Positions 54,464-63,338 are shown, counted from the stretch's first letter. The stretch: 64,000 nt of DNA from Candidatus Nyctobacter psychrophilus (GCA_014305025.1 JACRTY010000037.1:55021-119020); one strand, 5' to 3'. Notes: generated by a model from the letters alone, not told the origin. Translations and numbers: made by a program.

Positions 54464-54907
54464 CTACAAAAAGGCGCCTTCTTCCACGGCCGAGAGCGCA
54501 TCGATGACCGGCGCGGGACCTTCTTGGATAAGAACGTCGAGCGGACGGCCACCGTGCAACCACGGAGAGGGGGAGCTGAGCCATTCGCCGGCGTCATCGG
54601 CCTCGAATACTTGCAAGACCCGATTTAGGACATAGTCTAAGTCGAGAAGGCGCTCATATGAAGTCTGAGTGATGCGTTCTTTTCCGTACTTCCAACGCGA
54701 GACCTGAGCGGCATCGACACCGAGCAGGTCGGCGGTAACGTTGCTTCCCAGCGCACGCGTCGTGCGGGCGAGCAGCTCGGCGAAGACTACGCCTGAATCG
54801 AAGACGGCGTTTGCCTGCGGGCGGAGCCTGAGCTTCGCAATCGACGCGCGGTGCATGCGGCCGGTGCGCTTCGCCCCGAGTCTAGTGCGAATCGGCGGTG
54901 ACGGCAT
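54464..54907 (-). CDS. Xre/MbcA/ParS-type antitoxin (DUF2384)
   Basis: 147 residues. An Xre-like helix-turn-helix covers about 55-85 (NVTADLLGVDAAQVSRWKYG), then DUF2384 helices with WLHGGRPLDVLIQEGPAPVIDALSAVEEGAF, which normally plugs the RES active site. AGGAGG stands directly before the ATG at 54907. Operon order antitoxin-toxin is standard, and it probably autorepresses. Confidence 0.88.
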   Translation of the reverse strand: MPSPPIRTRLGAKRTGRMHRASIAKLRLRPQANAVFDSGVVFAELLARTTRALGSNVTADLLGVDAAQVSRWKYGKERITQTSYERLLDLDYVLNRVLQVFEADDAGEWLSSPSPWLHGGRPLDVLIQEGPAPVIDALSAVEEGAFL

Positions 54908-55165
54908 CCATCCTCCTAAACTGACGATAACTCAACAGCTTCCGTTGCGTCAAGCGCGGCGCGGCCTCTGGCAGACAGGGCGCGCACGCCTCAGCAACTC
55001 GTCGCGATGATCATTGATGTAGCGCGAGGTCAGCGGCATGCGGAACCCGAGTATTCCCGGCGGACAACATCCTTTTGACAAGTCGACTCCGAATCGAACT
55101 CAGCCTCGCGCGATAGCTATTGAGCGACTTGAGGTCTTCGGCAATAGGGTTGCGCAGATGCCGAA

Positions 55166-55699
55166 TCACCGCCAAGCGGCGTCGAAGACCGCGTCGAAAT
55201 CGAAGTGCAATCCGGGCGGCGGTTCGCCGAGTTCGTATACCTCTCTGGTTCGCGGGTCGAGAGCGACGGCGTAGCGAGCGCCGTCGGTCCGATATCCTTC
55301 GACCTTCTTGCGGGTGATCGACCAGCTGTCCGTCTTCGAAGCAACCTCCACGCATACGTCCGGGACAATGGGCGCGAAGGTATCCTTATCGACGTCGGGA
55401 ACCGCCGCGGCACGTTCGCGTGAAATCCATGAGGCGTCGGGAGCTTTTGTTGCAACGCCGTCGGGCATCGTGAAGCCCGTGACGGAACCGAATACGATTC
55501 CGGGCCGACCGCTGCGCGCGTTCCAATCGCGAAGCTGCCCCACCAGTTCGGCTACGCAGGGACCGTAACGCGCCGCCGAAGGGCTCATGTTGATCGAACC
55601 GTCGCTAGCGCGTTCGATTTTCCACCCGGGGTTGTCGTCGATGATTCGTTCAAGGTCCGCGTCATCGATGATCCTGGTCAGCCGCACCGTACCCGTCAT
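55166..55699 (-). CDS. Uma2 family (DUF820) restriction-endonuclease-fold protein
   Basis: 177 residues: ERIIDDNPGWKIERASDGSINMSPSA, GIVFGSVTGFTMPDGVATKAPDASWI, FAPIVPDVCVEVASKTDS and KKVEGYRTDGARYAVALDP follow the Uma2 pattern, with the acidic (APDASW, VCVEV) residues of a PD-(D/E)XK core. The family is abundant in cyanobacteria and other soil bacteria, and its function is unsettled. Intact, on the same strand as the flanking genes. Confidence 0.88.
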   Translation of the reverse strand: MTGTVRLTRIIDDADLERIIDDNPGWKIERASDGSINMSPSAARYGPCVAELVGQLRDWNARSGRPGIVFGSVTGFTMPDGVATKAPDASWISRERAAAVPDVDKDTFAPIVPDVCVEVASKTDSWSITRKKVEGYRTDGARYAVALDPRTREVYELGEPPPGLHFDFDAVFDAAWR

Positions 55700-55811
55700 C
55701 CTTTTCCTCCCACGTGCCGATTGTTTCGGCCGCGCGCCACGTCATAACTTCAACGCCGCCGACCTCGGTGGCGCCGCTTCCGCGTGGTCGGCGCCGGGAA
55801 ATCGCTGCGGT

Positions 55812-55915
55812 CTAGACAGTAGACGGCGATCCGAACGAGTTCGACCTGGCCGGGCGCTCGGGCACAGGAAGATGCTCGTCGCGCAAAGCCTCAAGGGGGC
55901 GTCATGATCGCACAC
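55812..55915 (-). pseudogene. HicB 3' fragment
   Basis: Plus-strand text such as CGAGTTCGACCTGGCCGGGC and AGATGCTCGTCGCGCAAAG closely follows 51000-51090, the 3' part of the solitary hicB, with indels. Only the tail of the gene is left. Confidence 0.6.
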
Positions 55916-55951
55916 GACCGACAATGGCGTAATAAATCCCTTGGCCGCGCT

Positions 55952-56779
55952 TCATTCAGCGTGAACGATGATGCGAATACTTGCCGGCGCCTTTTCAATG
56001 GGAAACGAAAAACGGCTGATTAAGGGAAGCGACGAACCCCAAGAAGGCCTACCCGGCAAGGTGCGGTTGCTCTCTTCGCACTTAAATCCGCAACCTGCTA
56101 AGCGGAGGTAGCAGGAGAACCGCTCGTCGCCGATGCGGAACAGCGACGTCCGTTCCCGTGGACGCAAGCGTGGGATACGTGCGTGCAAGGCCGGTTCCAA
56201 AAGCGCGCGCCGATGCGTCTTGACGAAGCCGACGATGTCGCGATCCCGACGTAGGGCGAAGTCGAGCGGTCCGTCGGCGACAACGATGCGGTCGCTCCCG
56301 CATAGAGAAGCGGCGGATACGCCTTCGGCATTGCGCATCCGGCGCTGCAGATCGTCGAGCGGCGCCGTAGGGTCATCTGCGGCAACGCTTTTGGATTCCC
56401 ACGCCCAGCCGCCGGCGGCGGGCGGCAGCTCGCCTACGGCGCCCGATCCCCAGATGACCAGTCGATGAACCCGCATCTCACCGAAGCCGGCGGGGCCGTT
56501 CGGCGATACGATGGCGGTACCGCACGCGTGGGAGCCCGCTATACCGCGGGCCACGCGCTCGTCGTCGAGAACTTGGTACAGTGAGGCTTCGCCGCGTCGT
56601 ACTCCGTCGACGAAGACGAGTGTTCGAATTTCGGCCGGTAGCTGCGACGGCGCGAGGCATTCCAGCGTTGGGGTTTCAACGAGCTCCGCGTTCGCCGAAC
56701 CTGCATCGTCGTTCTTCACAAGGTATGGCGAGCCGTATGATTGGGCCCAGCTTTCCACGTACATAGGCTGCTCTGCCAT
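55952..56779 (-). CDS. NurA-like nuclease, possibly C-terminally altered, without HerA
   Basis: 275 residues. IRTLVFVDGVRRGEASLYQV near 52 and the later IVVADGPLDFALRRDRDIVG, FVKTHRRALLEPALHA, RERTSLFRIGDERFSCYLRL resemble the NurA fold (two acidic strands and a VGxVKTH segment). NurA normally works with the HerA ATPase in end resection or antiphage defence; no HerA gene is adjacent. After SCYLRL the sequence loses resemblance and is rich in Ser/Pro/Arg, suggesting a rearranged C-terminus. Assignment is moderate. Confidence 0.5.
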   Translation of the reverse strand: MAEQPMYVESWAQSYGSPYLVKNDDAGSANAELVETPTLECLAPSQLPAEIRTLVFVDGVRRGEASLYQVLDDERVARGIAGSHACGTAIVSPNGPAGFGEMRVHRLVIWGSGAVGELPPAAGGWAWESKSVAADDPTAPLDDLQRRMRNAEGVSAASLCGSDRIVVADGPLDFALRRDRDIVGFVKTHRRALLEPALHARIPRLRPRERTSLFRIGDERFSCYLRLAGCGFKCEESNRTLPGRPSWGSSLPLISRFSFPIEKAPASIRIIVHAE

Positions 56780-57066
56780 CGGTCGACTCTAGGGGATTAG
56801 CGTGCCACACGTATGGCATCTTGCTTTCATATGTCAAGAATCGGCAAGATCACGCCGTGGTGTGAGCGCCGCGAAGGTTCACATACCGCTGTGGTCCGTG
56901 GAGCGTAAACAGCTTCGCGCTAGGATCGCTACGCCATGGCCAACCCAGGGTTGACGGGAACGAGGAGATTTGCGGCGCGTGGAATCCGTCGCATGCACGA
57001 CCTTCCCGAACGATGCGGTGCACGCGCCGTTCAGCGGGGCTGCGCAGGCTCCGAGCCACCTCCATG
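56780..57066. other. region without supported gene at island right end
   Basis: Short minus-strand frames exist (for example 56850-57065) but show no family pattern or ribosome site. Probably decayed sequence between the NurA-like gene and the solo repeat. Confidence 0.35.
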
Positions 57067-57101
57067 GCTTCAATGGGCTATGAGCCTTTGCTCACCGAAC
57101 T
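57067..57101 (-). repeat. solitary degenerate CRISPR-like repeat
   Basis: 35 bp starting GCTTCAATGGG, with GAG...TTTGCTC and CGAA retained: about 27 of 35 positions agree with the array repeat if two one-base gaps are allowed. On the minus strand it ends CCCATTGAAGC, so the 8-nt handle is unchanged, while the hairpin arms are degraded. No second copy was found within 200 bp. Confidence 0.65.
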
Positions 57102-57262
57102 GATAGCCCACAGCACGGGCACGGCCAAGATTTAGTCTCCCGCCAGCGTCACGGCATTCGTAATGGCGCTGCCTGGGTGGTAGCCTACGCACCGGTCAAC
57201 TCTTGAAGCGAGGTTTCGAATAACGCCTGGATTTCGGCGCCGTCAGGTTGATGAGGTTCTAC

Positions 57263-57320
57263 TCTCAATCGCGCGATTCTCAAATACGAGCTGCACCTTG
57301 GTGGGGGAATCGGAACGTGA
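57263..57320 (+). repeat. right copy of 58-bp direct repeat, candidate attR
   Basis: Encodes the same last residues as the DUF5916 gene (LNRAILKYELHLGGGIGT, stop TGA) with synonymous differences only. Upstream similarity ends abruptly and a stop lies just before it, so it is a displaced gene end. Its stop codon abuts the stop of the convergent cytochrome c gene at 57321. Confidence 0.75.
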
Positions 57321-57797
57321 TCATTTGAGTTTTGTGAGGACGTAGTAGGCGACATCGTGCAGATCACGGGTTGAGAGCCTCCAACGCGGCATGACGCGAT
57401 TGAGGGGTTGCCCGTTGTTGTCGATCCCGGTCGCAATAGCGCGTTCCACCAGACCCAAGGTATAGGGGTGCGCCTGGCCGCTGATAAGCGCGCTTCGGCG
57501 CAGGTCCGCGCTGACCGCGCCGCCGGGCAGATGTAATCCGCCCGCACCATTCGAGCGGTGGCATGCAGCACAATTCGGGTAGAGCGCAGGCGGCCGCGCG
57601 ACGATCAGCCTGCCGTCTGAGTCACGCCCGGTTTGATAGATCAGTCGCCCGTTCGCGAGCGACGCAGAGTTCGACGGCATCGCGGCGGGCGATGCACTAT
57701 TCCCTTGTCTTGACGTGGATGAGAGGTGCGATGCGGGCGAACACCCGGTGATGAGCGCGATAAGCGCGGCGATGAGCAGCGACTTGTACCAATGCAT
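57321..57797 (-). CDS. c-type cytochrome lipoprotein
   Basis: About 158 residues from ATG 57797. MHWYKSLLIAALIALITGC is a lipoprotein signal with Cys as the lipidated residue. The heme-attachment motif CAACH follows in ALYPNCAACHRSNGAGG, and the distal Met is probably in NRVMPRWR. Mono-heme cytochrome c, membrane-anchored on the periplasmic side, likely electron carrier. The frame extends seven codons further upstream, but the lipobox spacing favours 57797. It lies downstream of a membrane protein gene on the same strand. Confidence 0.85.
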   Translation of the reverse strand: MHWYKSLLIAALIALITGCSPASHLSSTSRQGNSASPAAMPSNSASLANGRLIYQTGRDSDGRLIVARPPALYPNCAACHRSNGAGGLHLPGGAVSADLRRSALISGQAHPYTLGLVERAIATGIDNNGQPLNRVMPRWRLSTRDLHDVAYYVLTKLK

Positions 57798-57854
57798 TGA
57801 GTGGATCGCTTCGCCCAAAGTGAACGAGTTCCGGCGCGGACTCTTGGAAGGGGA

Positions 57855-58704
57855 TCAGGCGGCGAGTGCGGCTGCGAAAGCGCGCGGATCGTCGGCAGCG
57901 ACGATGACGCGTTCGATGGTCCTTTTGCGGCCCAAAAGCGTACGCACGATCAACGGCTCGCGCAGTCGCAAATCGATTGCGGGGGCGCCGGCGATCCGCG
58001 TCGCATTGATGCGGCCGGCTGCGCGCGGTTGCGAAGATTCCGATCAGCCACAGCGCCGCGTAAACATGCAAGAAGTCGCTGACCAGTCGCCAGTACCACG
58101 GCTCGGAGGCGAGCGCAAGATCGAGCGCGAGCATCTCGGGAAGGATGAAGACTAACGGAGCCGCGAGCAGCAGCGGGGCGGCCGTCCAGCCGCGCACGTA
58201 CGAGAAACCGGTCGACAGCGGCGCGCGGAAACCGCCGCAGCAGTATCGTACCGCCGTCGCCAGCGTCACGAGTTCGACGGCGACGAAACGGTTGAGCGGG
58301 CCGGTCGCAAAGCGCTCGAATTCGCGTTCGAGGATATCTTCGGCGTAGACGTTTCGCGAGCGCCGCAGCGCGCGTGTGATCGCGACGACGCCGACGGCGA
58401 CGATGACGAGATCGAGCGCGGCGAAGGGGGCGACGAGCGGCCAGCCCCGATGCGGGCCGTTCCAAAACGTCTCTAGCGCGAGCCCGATTCCGAACAGCGG
58501 TATCAATGCGCGCGTCCATGGCGCGCGTTTGCTTACGGCATTCCCGGCGACGATCCCAAGTTGCGCACCCAATCCGGCAAATACGGCGAGCCCCGCGAGT
58601 TTGCGCAGGGGGCCGCGCCAGGCAATTGCGCCAAACAGGCACAGCAGCGTGCAGGCCACGGCGACGACGGTGGCAAGGGCTCGTAGCAGCAGCAGGAGCT
58701 TCAC
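57855..58704 (-). pseudogene. integral membrane protein, frameshifted near the C-terminus
   Basis: About six hydrophobic segments from MKLLLLLRALATVVAVACTL onward, with a cytoplasmic loop ITRALRRSRNVYAEDILERE and later FILPEMLALDLALASEPWYW, DFLHVYAALWLIGIFATAR. The frame then turns into arginine-rich antisense-like sequence. Shifting frame near 58010-58025 gives GRINATRIAGAPAIDLRLRE, PLIVRTLLGRKRTIERVIVA and a stop at 57855, which also removes an overlap with the cytochrome gene. Family unknown. Confidence 0.6.
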
Positions 58705-58740
58705 CCGGTTCGTCCAGGATCGCGGCCGTTATCGATGCCG

Positions 58741-59124
58741 TTACGCGGTCTTACGCTTATGTAAGGTGACGATGTTGCCTTCCGTGTCGTTGATCATCGC
58801 CATCCGGCATGCCGGCGTCTCGTTTTCCATGAGGACCGCGATGCCGCGTTCCTTGACCGCAGCGACCGCCGCGTCGAGATCGTCCACCGCGAACAGAATG
58901 CCGTTACCGGGCTGGAACGGCATTACGCCGCCGCCCCCGCCCCATAGTCCAAACGTTGTCCCGTCCGCCAGTTCGTATTCCGCGCCGCGGCCGCCGGGAT
59001 ACACGGTCAGCGGTTCGAGGCCAAGAACATCCCGATAAAATGCAATCGCGCGGGCTGCGTCTTTGACCATGTAGCCGCTGAGATCCATACCGGTAACGGT
59101 AAAGGCGCGTCGTTGACCTACCAT
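58741..59124 (-). CDS. VOC superfamily protein
   Basis: 127 residues with two VOC modules: LSGYMVKDAARAIAFYRDVLG, AEYELADGTTFGLWG and ILFAVDDLDAAVAAVKERGI, ending MINDTEGNIVTLHKR. Metal-ligand positions are partly present (Glu in GNIVTLHK region is replaced), so binding or enzymatic function is open. Divergent from hppA. A start at the Met of MDLSGYM (13 codons later) is also possible. Confidence 0.82.
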   Translation of the reverse strand: MVGQRRAFTVTGMDLSGYMVKDAARAIAFYRDVLGLEPLTVYPGGRGAEYELADGTTFGLWGGGGGVMPFQPGNGILFAVDDLDAAVAAVKERGIAVLMENETPACRMAMINDTEGNIVTLHKRKTA

Positions 59125-59219
59125 TGCCTACCTTTCTGGTCCGGGATCGAAGGTCGCGTCAATGTGCGCCGATGTTCCGCGGCTTGGAACGTCCGCGCCT
59201 TCTTGACGGTGCACCCCGT

Positions 59220-59331
59220 TCTCCGGCCGGACCGCCGGAGAGGAGTGGGTTTACCTTGGGGTAAACGCAAAACGCACATAGGCTCCGCACCTTTACGGAG
59301 CCGTCTTCGCGTACGGCCTCGGGTCGTACGC
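59220..59331 (+). promoter_or_regulatory. structured 5' leader of hppA with four perfect inverted repeats
   Basis: In order: TCTCCGGC/GCCGGAGA (59220-59241), GTTTACC/GGTAAAC (59249-59266), GGCTCCG/CGGAGCC (59281-59302) and GCGTACG/CGTACGC (59309-59331). The last is followed by CCCCTTTT just before the ribosome site and could act as an attenuator. The region is between divergent genes, so these are not end-of-gene terminators. No known riboswitch family was recognised. Confidence 0.55.
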
Positions 59332-59349
59332 CCCTTTTAAGGTAGGCAC

Positions 59350-61500
59350 TTGTTGGTCGCATCGCAAGCCATCGACTTCGGCTTGGCAGCCGGGGTCCTC
59401 GCCATCATCTATGGCGTCTTTCTCATCAGCGTCGTGCTGCGGCAGTCGCCGGGCAACGCGCGCATGCAAGAGATCGCCGCCGCCATCCAAGAGGGCGCAA
59501 TGGCGTTCTTGCGGCGCCAGTATACGACCATCGCCGCCGTTGCCCTCGTGCTGGCCATTCTGATCGCCATCGCGCCGCGGCCGCTGGGCTGGGAGGCAGC
59601 ACTCGGTTTTGTGATCGGCGCGGTGCTCTCGGGCGCGGCCGGATTCATCGGGATGATCGTCTCGGTGCGCGCCAACGTGCGCACGGCCGAAGCGGCGCGC
59701 GGAGGGCTGCCGCCGGCGCTGGCGCTCGCCTTTCGCGGCGGTGCCGTCACGGGTCTGCTCGTGGTGGGCCTGGGGTTGCTGGCCGTCAGTGCGTATTACG
59801 CGGCCATGCTCGGCGTCAATGCGCACGGGCCCTCGCCGATCAGCGACTCCCTGGATGCATTGATCGGGCTGGCGTTCGGGTGCTCGTTGATCTCGGTGTT
59901 CGCCCGTTTAGGCGGCGGCATTTTCACGAAGGCGGCCGACGTCGGGGCGGACCTCGTCGGCAAAGTTGAAGCCGGCATTCCCGAAGACGATCCGCGCAAT
60001 CCCGCGGTCATCGCCGACAACGTCGGCGACAACGTCGGCGACTGCGCCGGCATGGCGGCCGACCTCTTCGAAACCTACGTCGTCACGACGGTCGCGGCGA
60101 TGCTGCTCGGGCACCTGGTGCTCGGCGCGGCGCTGCCGAGCGCGACGACCTTTCCGCTGATTCTGGGGGCGGTCTCGATCGTCGCGTCGATCATCGGGAC
60201 GTTCTTCGTGCGCATGAGCGGGCGCAATCCCAAAGGGACCGCGATCATGGGCGCGCTGTATCGCGGGCTGATCGTGGCCGGCGTGTTGGCGGCGGCCGGT
60301 TTTTATATCGTGACGCGCAACGAGTTTGCCGGCGCCGTCACGACCTCGACCGGCAACGTGATCTCGTCATTGGCGATCTGGATCTGCGCGATCGTCGGAC
60401 TGCTGGTGACCGGCCTGATCACCTTCATCACCGAGTACTATACCGGAACGCAATTCAAGCCGGTCAGGGGCATCGCCGCCGCCTCGGTGACGGGGCATGC
60501 GACTAACATTATCGCGGGGCTGGCGGTCTCGATGCAGGCGACGGCGCTGCCGGCGCTGACGATCGTCGCCGGGATTCTCGTTTCTAACGCGCTCGCGGGC
60601 TTGTACGGCGTCGCGATTGCGGTCATGGCGATGCTCTCGATGGCGGGCATCATCGTCGCCATCGACTCCTTCGGCCCGATCACCGACAATGCGGGCGGCA
60701 TCGCCGAGATGGCCGAGATGCCCGAATCGGTGCGTAACGTGACCGATCCGCTCGATGCCGTCGGCAACACGACCAAAGCCGTTACCAAAGGTTATGCGAT
60801 CGGGTCGGCGGCGCTGGCGGCCGTCGTGCTCTTTGCGTCGTTCCTGCAAGAGCTCTCCGATAAGTGCCACACGCATCCGGCGGCGGTCTGCAACGTGCCC
60901 AACAGTCATCTCTTCAACTCGTTCTTCGATATCGGCGATCCGTACGTGCTGTGCGGCTTGTTCATCGGCGGTCTGTGCCCGTTTCTCTTTGCGTCGCTGT
61001 CGATGCAGTCGGTCGGGCGCGCGGGCGGTGCGGTCGTCGAAGAAGTGCGGCGTCAGTTCCGCGAGATGCCGGGCATCATGGACGGCACCCAAAAGCCCAA
61101 CTACGGCACGACGGTCGACATCGTGACCCGTGCGGCGCTGCGCGAAATGATCGTGCCGGCGCTCATTCCGATCGGCGTGCCCGCGATCATCGTGCTGCTG
61201 GCCAACATTCTGCCCGATTTCGGCGGCGGCAAATTGATGGGCGGCGCGCTGCTGGGGACGATCGTCACCGGGCTCTTCCTGGCGCTGGCGATGACCAGCG
61301 GCGGCGGCGCTTGGGATAACGCCAAGAAGTTCATCGAGGATGGAAACTACGGTGGCAAAGGGTCCCCGGCGCATGCCGCAGCCGTTACCGGCGATACGGT
61401 CGGCGACCCCTATAAAGATACGGCGGGTCCGGCCATCAATCCGATGATCAAGGTGTTCAATATCGTGGCGCTGCTGTTGGTCGGGTTTCTCGTGCACTGA
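59350..61500 (+). CDS. hppA: membrane-bound proton-translocating pyrophosphatase (K+-independent type)
   Basis: 716 residues, about 16 transmembrane helices, start TTG at 59350 after AAGGTAGG. Hydrolyses PPi to pump H+ and conserves energy under low-ATP conditions. The substrate motifs are complete: [45 protein letters not shown] (first Asp about 223), and [18 protein letters not shown] near the C-terminus. The [10 protein letters not shown] segment has Lys476 at the position that separates K+-independent from K+-dependent enzymes. The 5' leader is unusually structured. Identification is firm. Confidence 0.97.
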   Translation: MLVASQAIDFGLAAGVLAIIYGVFLISVVLRQSPGNARMQEIAAAIQEGAMAFLRRQYTTIAAVALVLAILIAIAPRPLGWEAALGFVIGAVLSGAAGFIGMIVSVRANVRTAEAARGGLPPALALAFRGGAVTGLLVVGLGLLAVSAYYAAMLGVNAHGPSPISDSLDALIGLAFGCSLISVFARLGGGIFTKAADVGADLVGKVEAGIPEDDPRNPAVIADNVGDNVGDCAGMAADLFETYVVTTVAAMLLGHLVLGAALPSATTFPLILGAVSIVASIIGTFFVRMSGRNPKGTAIMGALYRGLIVAGVLAAAGFYIVTRNEFAGAVTTSTGNVISSLAIWICAIVGLLVTGLITFITEYYTGTQFKPVRGIAAASVTGHATNIIAGLAVSMQATALPALTIVAGILVSNALAGLYGVAIAVMAMLSMAGIIVAIDSFGPITDNAGGIAEMAEMPESVRNVTDPLDAVGNTTKAVTKGYAIGSAALAAVVLFASFLQELSDKCHTHPAAVCNVPNSHLFNSFFDIGDPYVLCGLFIGGLCPFLFASLSMQSVGRAGGAVVEEVRRQFREMPGIMDGTQKPNYGTTVDIVTRAALREMIVPALIPIGVPAIIVLLANILPDFGGGKLMGGALLGTIVTGLFLALAMTSGGGAWDNAKKFIEDGNYGGKGSPAHAAAVTGDTVGDPYKDTAGPAINPMIKVFNIVALLLVGFLVH

Positions 61501-61519
61501 GGTGACAAGCTGATGGGCG

Positions 61520-62060
61520 ATGGCTGACCGTAGCCTCAGATCGGAGGTGTGCTCGTTACGGACGCCCACCCGTCTCGATTCATCTTCCATTGCAGCGCAT
61601 GCTGATGACCGGGACGTGTGGCGGATTTTGCGGGATTCGTTCCCACACCCATACGGAATCACAGATGCAAACCGCTGGATCGACAGTCTCGCCTCCGAAA
61701 ACCCGCGTTATAATTTCGCCATCGATGTCGAGGGCGCGATCGTCGGCGGCATCGGCCTCAAACCGGGGCAAGACATCGAACGGTATTCCGCTGAGCTCGG
61801 GTACTGGCTTGGCCGGGCATACTGGAACCGCGGCATTGCGACGGCGGCGGTGCGCCTGTTGTGCGACTACGCCTTCGAACGCCTGGATTTGCAGCGCATC
61901 TTTGCGGTGCCGATCAGCTGGAACGCCGCGTCGTCCCGGGTCCTTAATAAGGCCGGTTTCCACCCCGAAGGCACTTTGGGCAACGCCTGCTTTAAGGACG
62001 GCTGTTTTTTCGGACATGGTGATGTACGCTCGGATTCGCGAGGTTTCGGCGGCATCGTAA
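61520..62060 (+). pseudogene. GNAT family N-acetyltransferase, frameshifted near the end
   Basis: RimJ/RimL-like GNAT: VWRILRDSFPHPYGITDANRWI, ELGYWLGRAYWNRGIATAAVR (acetyl-CoA loop), LDLQRIFAVPISWNAASSRV, LNKAGFHPEGTL. The frame then diverges after FKDGCFF; adding one T in the T6 run at 62005-62010 gives SDMVMYARIREVSAAS and a stop at 62060, the expected family ending. Otherwise the frame runs on to 62149 with a non-homologous tail overlapping the next gene. A homopolymer error is likely. Lies 19 bp after hppA. Confidence 0.75.
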
Positions 62061-62078
62061 GACGGCAACGTCGCGCCT

Positions 62079-62489
62079 TTATGGGTGCCCATGCGCGGCT
62101 CGAAGGTCGCGCACGACGTCGATCGTCGTTGACCCAACCTGTAGATTGATTTGGTAAAATGTGTAGTCCCCGCCACCGACGCGGCTGCCGCGCACCAAGA
62201 GTCGTCCTTGTGCCGTGGCGCCGCGAACGGGAATGAGGAGTGACTCCGTCTGGAACCCTGCATTCTCGTCGATCCTTTCCGCGAGTGGCCACCCGGCACG
62301 AACCGGTCCGCCGCCCAGAGTTCGGACGGCGTTCGGGTCGTGCGAGAGCACGAGCAGCGCTTGGCGATATTCTAGGCCGCGCGCGCCCGCCGCAAGCAGG
62401 GCCCAGCTGAGCGCCAGCGCGGCAGCGACGATGCCTCCGTTTGCCAGCCAGATACGCGGCGTTTGGGTCCAATGGCGCCGTGGGTTCAT
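62079..62489 (-). CDS. Coa1-like (cytochrome oxidase assembly) membrane-anchored protein
   Basis: About 136 residues from ATG 62489, overlapping the upstream stop (ATGA). One N-terminal transmembrane helix (GGIVAAALALSWALLAAGA) is followed by a compact domain HDPNAVRTLGGGPVRAGWPL, LLIPVRGATAQGRLLVRG, YTFYQINLQVGSTTIDV typical of Coa1/Tim21-like proteins. Paired with a multi-pass membrane protein. Role in respiratory complex assembly is inferred from the fold. Confidence 0.6.
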   Translation of the reverse strand: MNPRRHWTQTPRIWLANGGIVAAALALSWALLAAGARGLEYRQALLVLSHDPNAVRTLGGGPVRAGWPLAERIDENAGFQTESLLIPVRGATAQGRLLVRGSRVGGGDYTFYQINLQVGSTTIDVVRDLRAAHGHP

Positions 62490-63145
62490 GACCACGTTTC
62501 GCGTCCGACGTACAAGGCCGTCCACCGCACGAGCGCATTCATCCACGACTGAAAGATCAAGAGCTGCAGGACTGCCACGGCAAAGGCGAAGACGTAAGGG
62601 CCGTACGGAACCGCCGCGCCCGCGAACGTGAGGACCGAAGCAAGCACGACCGATCCGACATAGCAGACGACGAATGCGGCGTCGGTCCAAAACACGAGCC
62701 ACCACATGCTGCCGCGCAGCGTGCGCCAGCTCCAGCGCAGCGCATCGAAACAGGTCGCATCGTACCGCCGCAGCGTGTAGTACGGCAGCACCAGCTGCAG
62801 CTTCACGAAGACCCACACCGCCCCCGCCAAGGCCGGCAGCATGAGGATCGACAGTCCCCCGTGCAGGACAAAGGCGACGACCAACGCCACGACAAGCGGG
62901 AGCTCGGCGACGATCAGCGTTATCAAGGAAAGGAAAACGAGGTTTCCGATGTCTACTGGCGTCATTCCAAACTCGCGGCGCGAGGTTCTCGTGGCCGCCG
63001 CAAGCGTGGCGATCGGCGCAATAAAGGGAAGCGTTGCAAGCGGTGACATGGAGTAGTAGAACCGGTGCACCGTCAGCACGGTCCCGAGGCCGAGGGTGGA
63101 GGCTAAGGCGGCGATTACGAGTAGCACCCACACATTCTGGCGCAT
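62486..63145 (-). CDS. multi-pass membrane protein of unknown function
   Basis: 219 residues from ATG 63145, about six hydrophobic segments starting WVLLVIAALASTLGLGTVL. Middle segments include NLVFLSLITLIVAELPLVVA and a loop YTLRRYDATCFDALRWSWRT, then GPYVFAFAVAVLQLLIFQSW. This resembles DUF-type stage-II-sporulation/YckC-like membrane domains only loosely. The longer open frame upstream (to 63445) is soluble and antisense to DUF2277, so it is rejected as start. Overlaps the Coa1-like gene by four bases. Confidence 0.6.
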   Translation of the reverse strand: MRQNVWVLLVIAALASTLGLGTVLTVHRFYYSMSPLATLPFIAPIATLAAATRTSRREFGMTPVDIGNLVFLSLITLIVAELPLVVALVVAFVLHGGLSILMLPALAGAVWVFVKLQLVLPYYTLRRYDATCFDALRWSWRTLRGSMWWLVFWTDAAFVVCYVGSVVLASVLTFAGAAVPYGPYVFAFAVAVLQLLIFQSWMNALVRWTALYVGRETWS

Positions 63146-63338
63146 GAGGGACGGCGCGCACCGAAAGCTCGTTCCGACGCAACCCAAGACCATGACCACC
63201 CGGCTTCTGCACGGCTCGGCGACATCTTTGGCGAAGCTCCGCTTGGAAGGAGGATCGACATGCACGAAAGACTTTTTTGGTTCAAGGGCCCCGACGACGA
63301 CGTTCTCAGTATCCTGAGCAGGGGTAGGTAGCGAAGCG

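Noticed and set aside
55016..55165. Minus-strand frame ending in LKSLNSYRARLSSIRSRLVK
   Set aside because: Short, no start signal and no family; left as unassigned sequence.
31559..57262. Integrase, transposase or recombinase inside the island
   Set aside because: I looked for tyrosine and serine recombinase and DDE transposase signatures in all frames and recognised none; the island call rests on the direct repeat only.
60367..61662. 431-codon minus-strand frame opposite hppA
   Set aside because: His/Arg/Asp-rich shadow of the pyrophosphatase coding strand.
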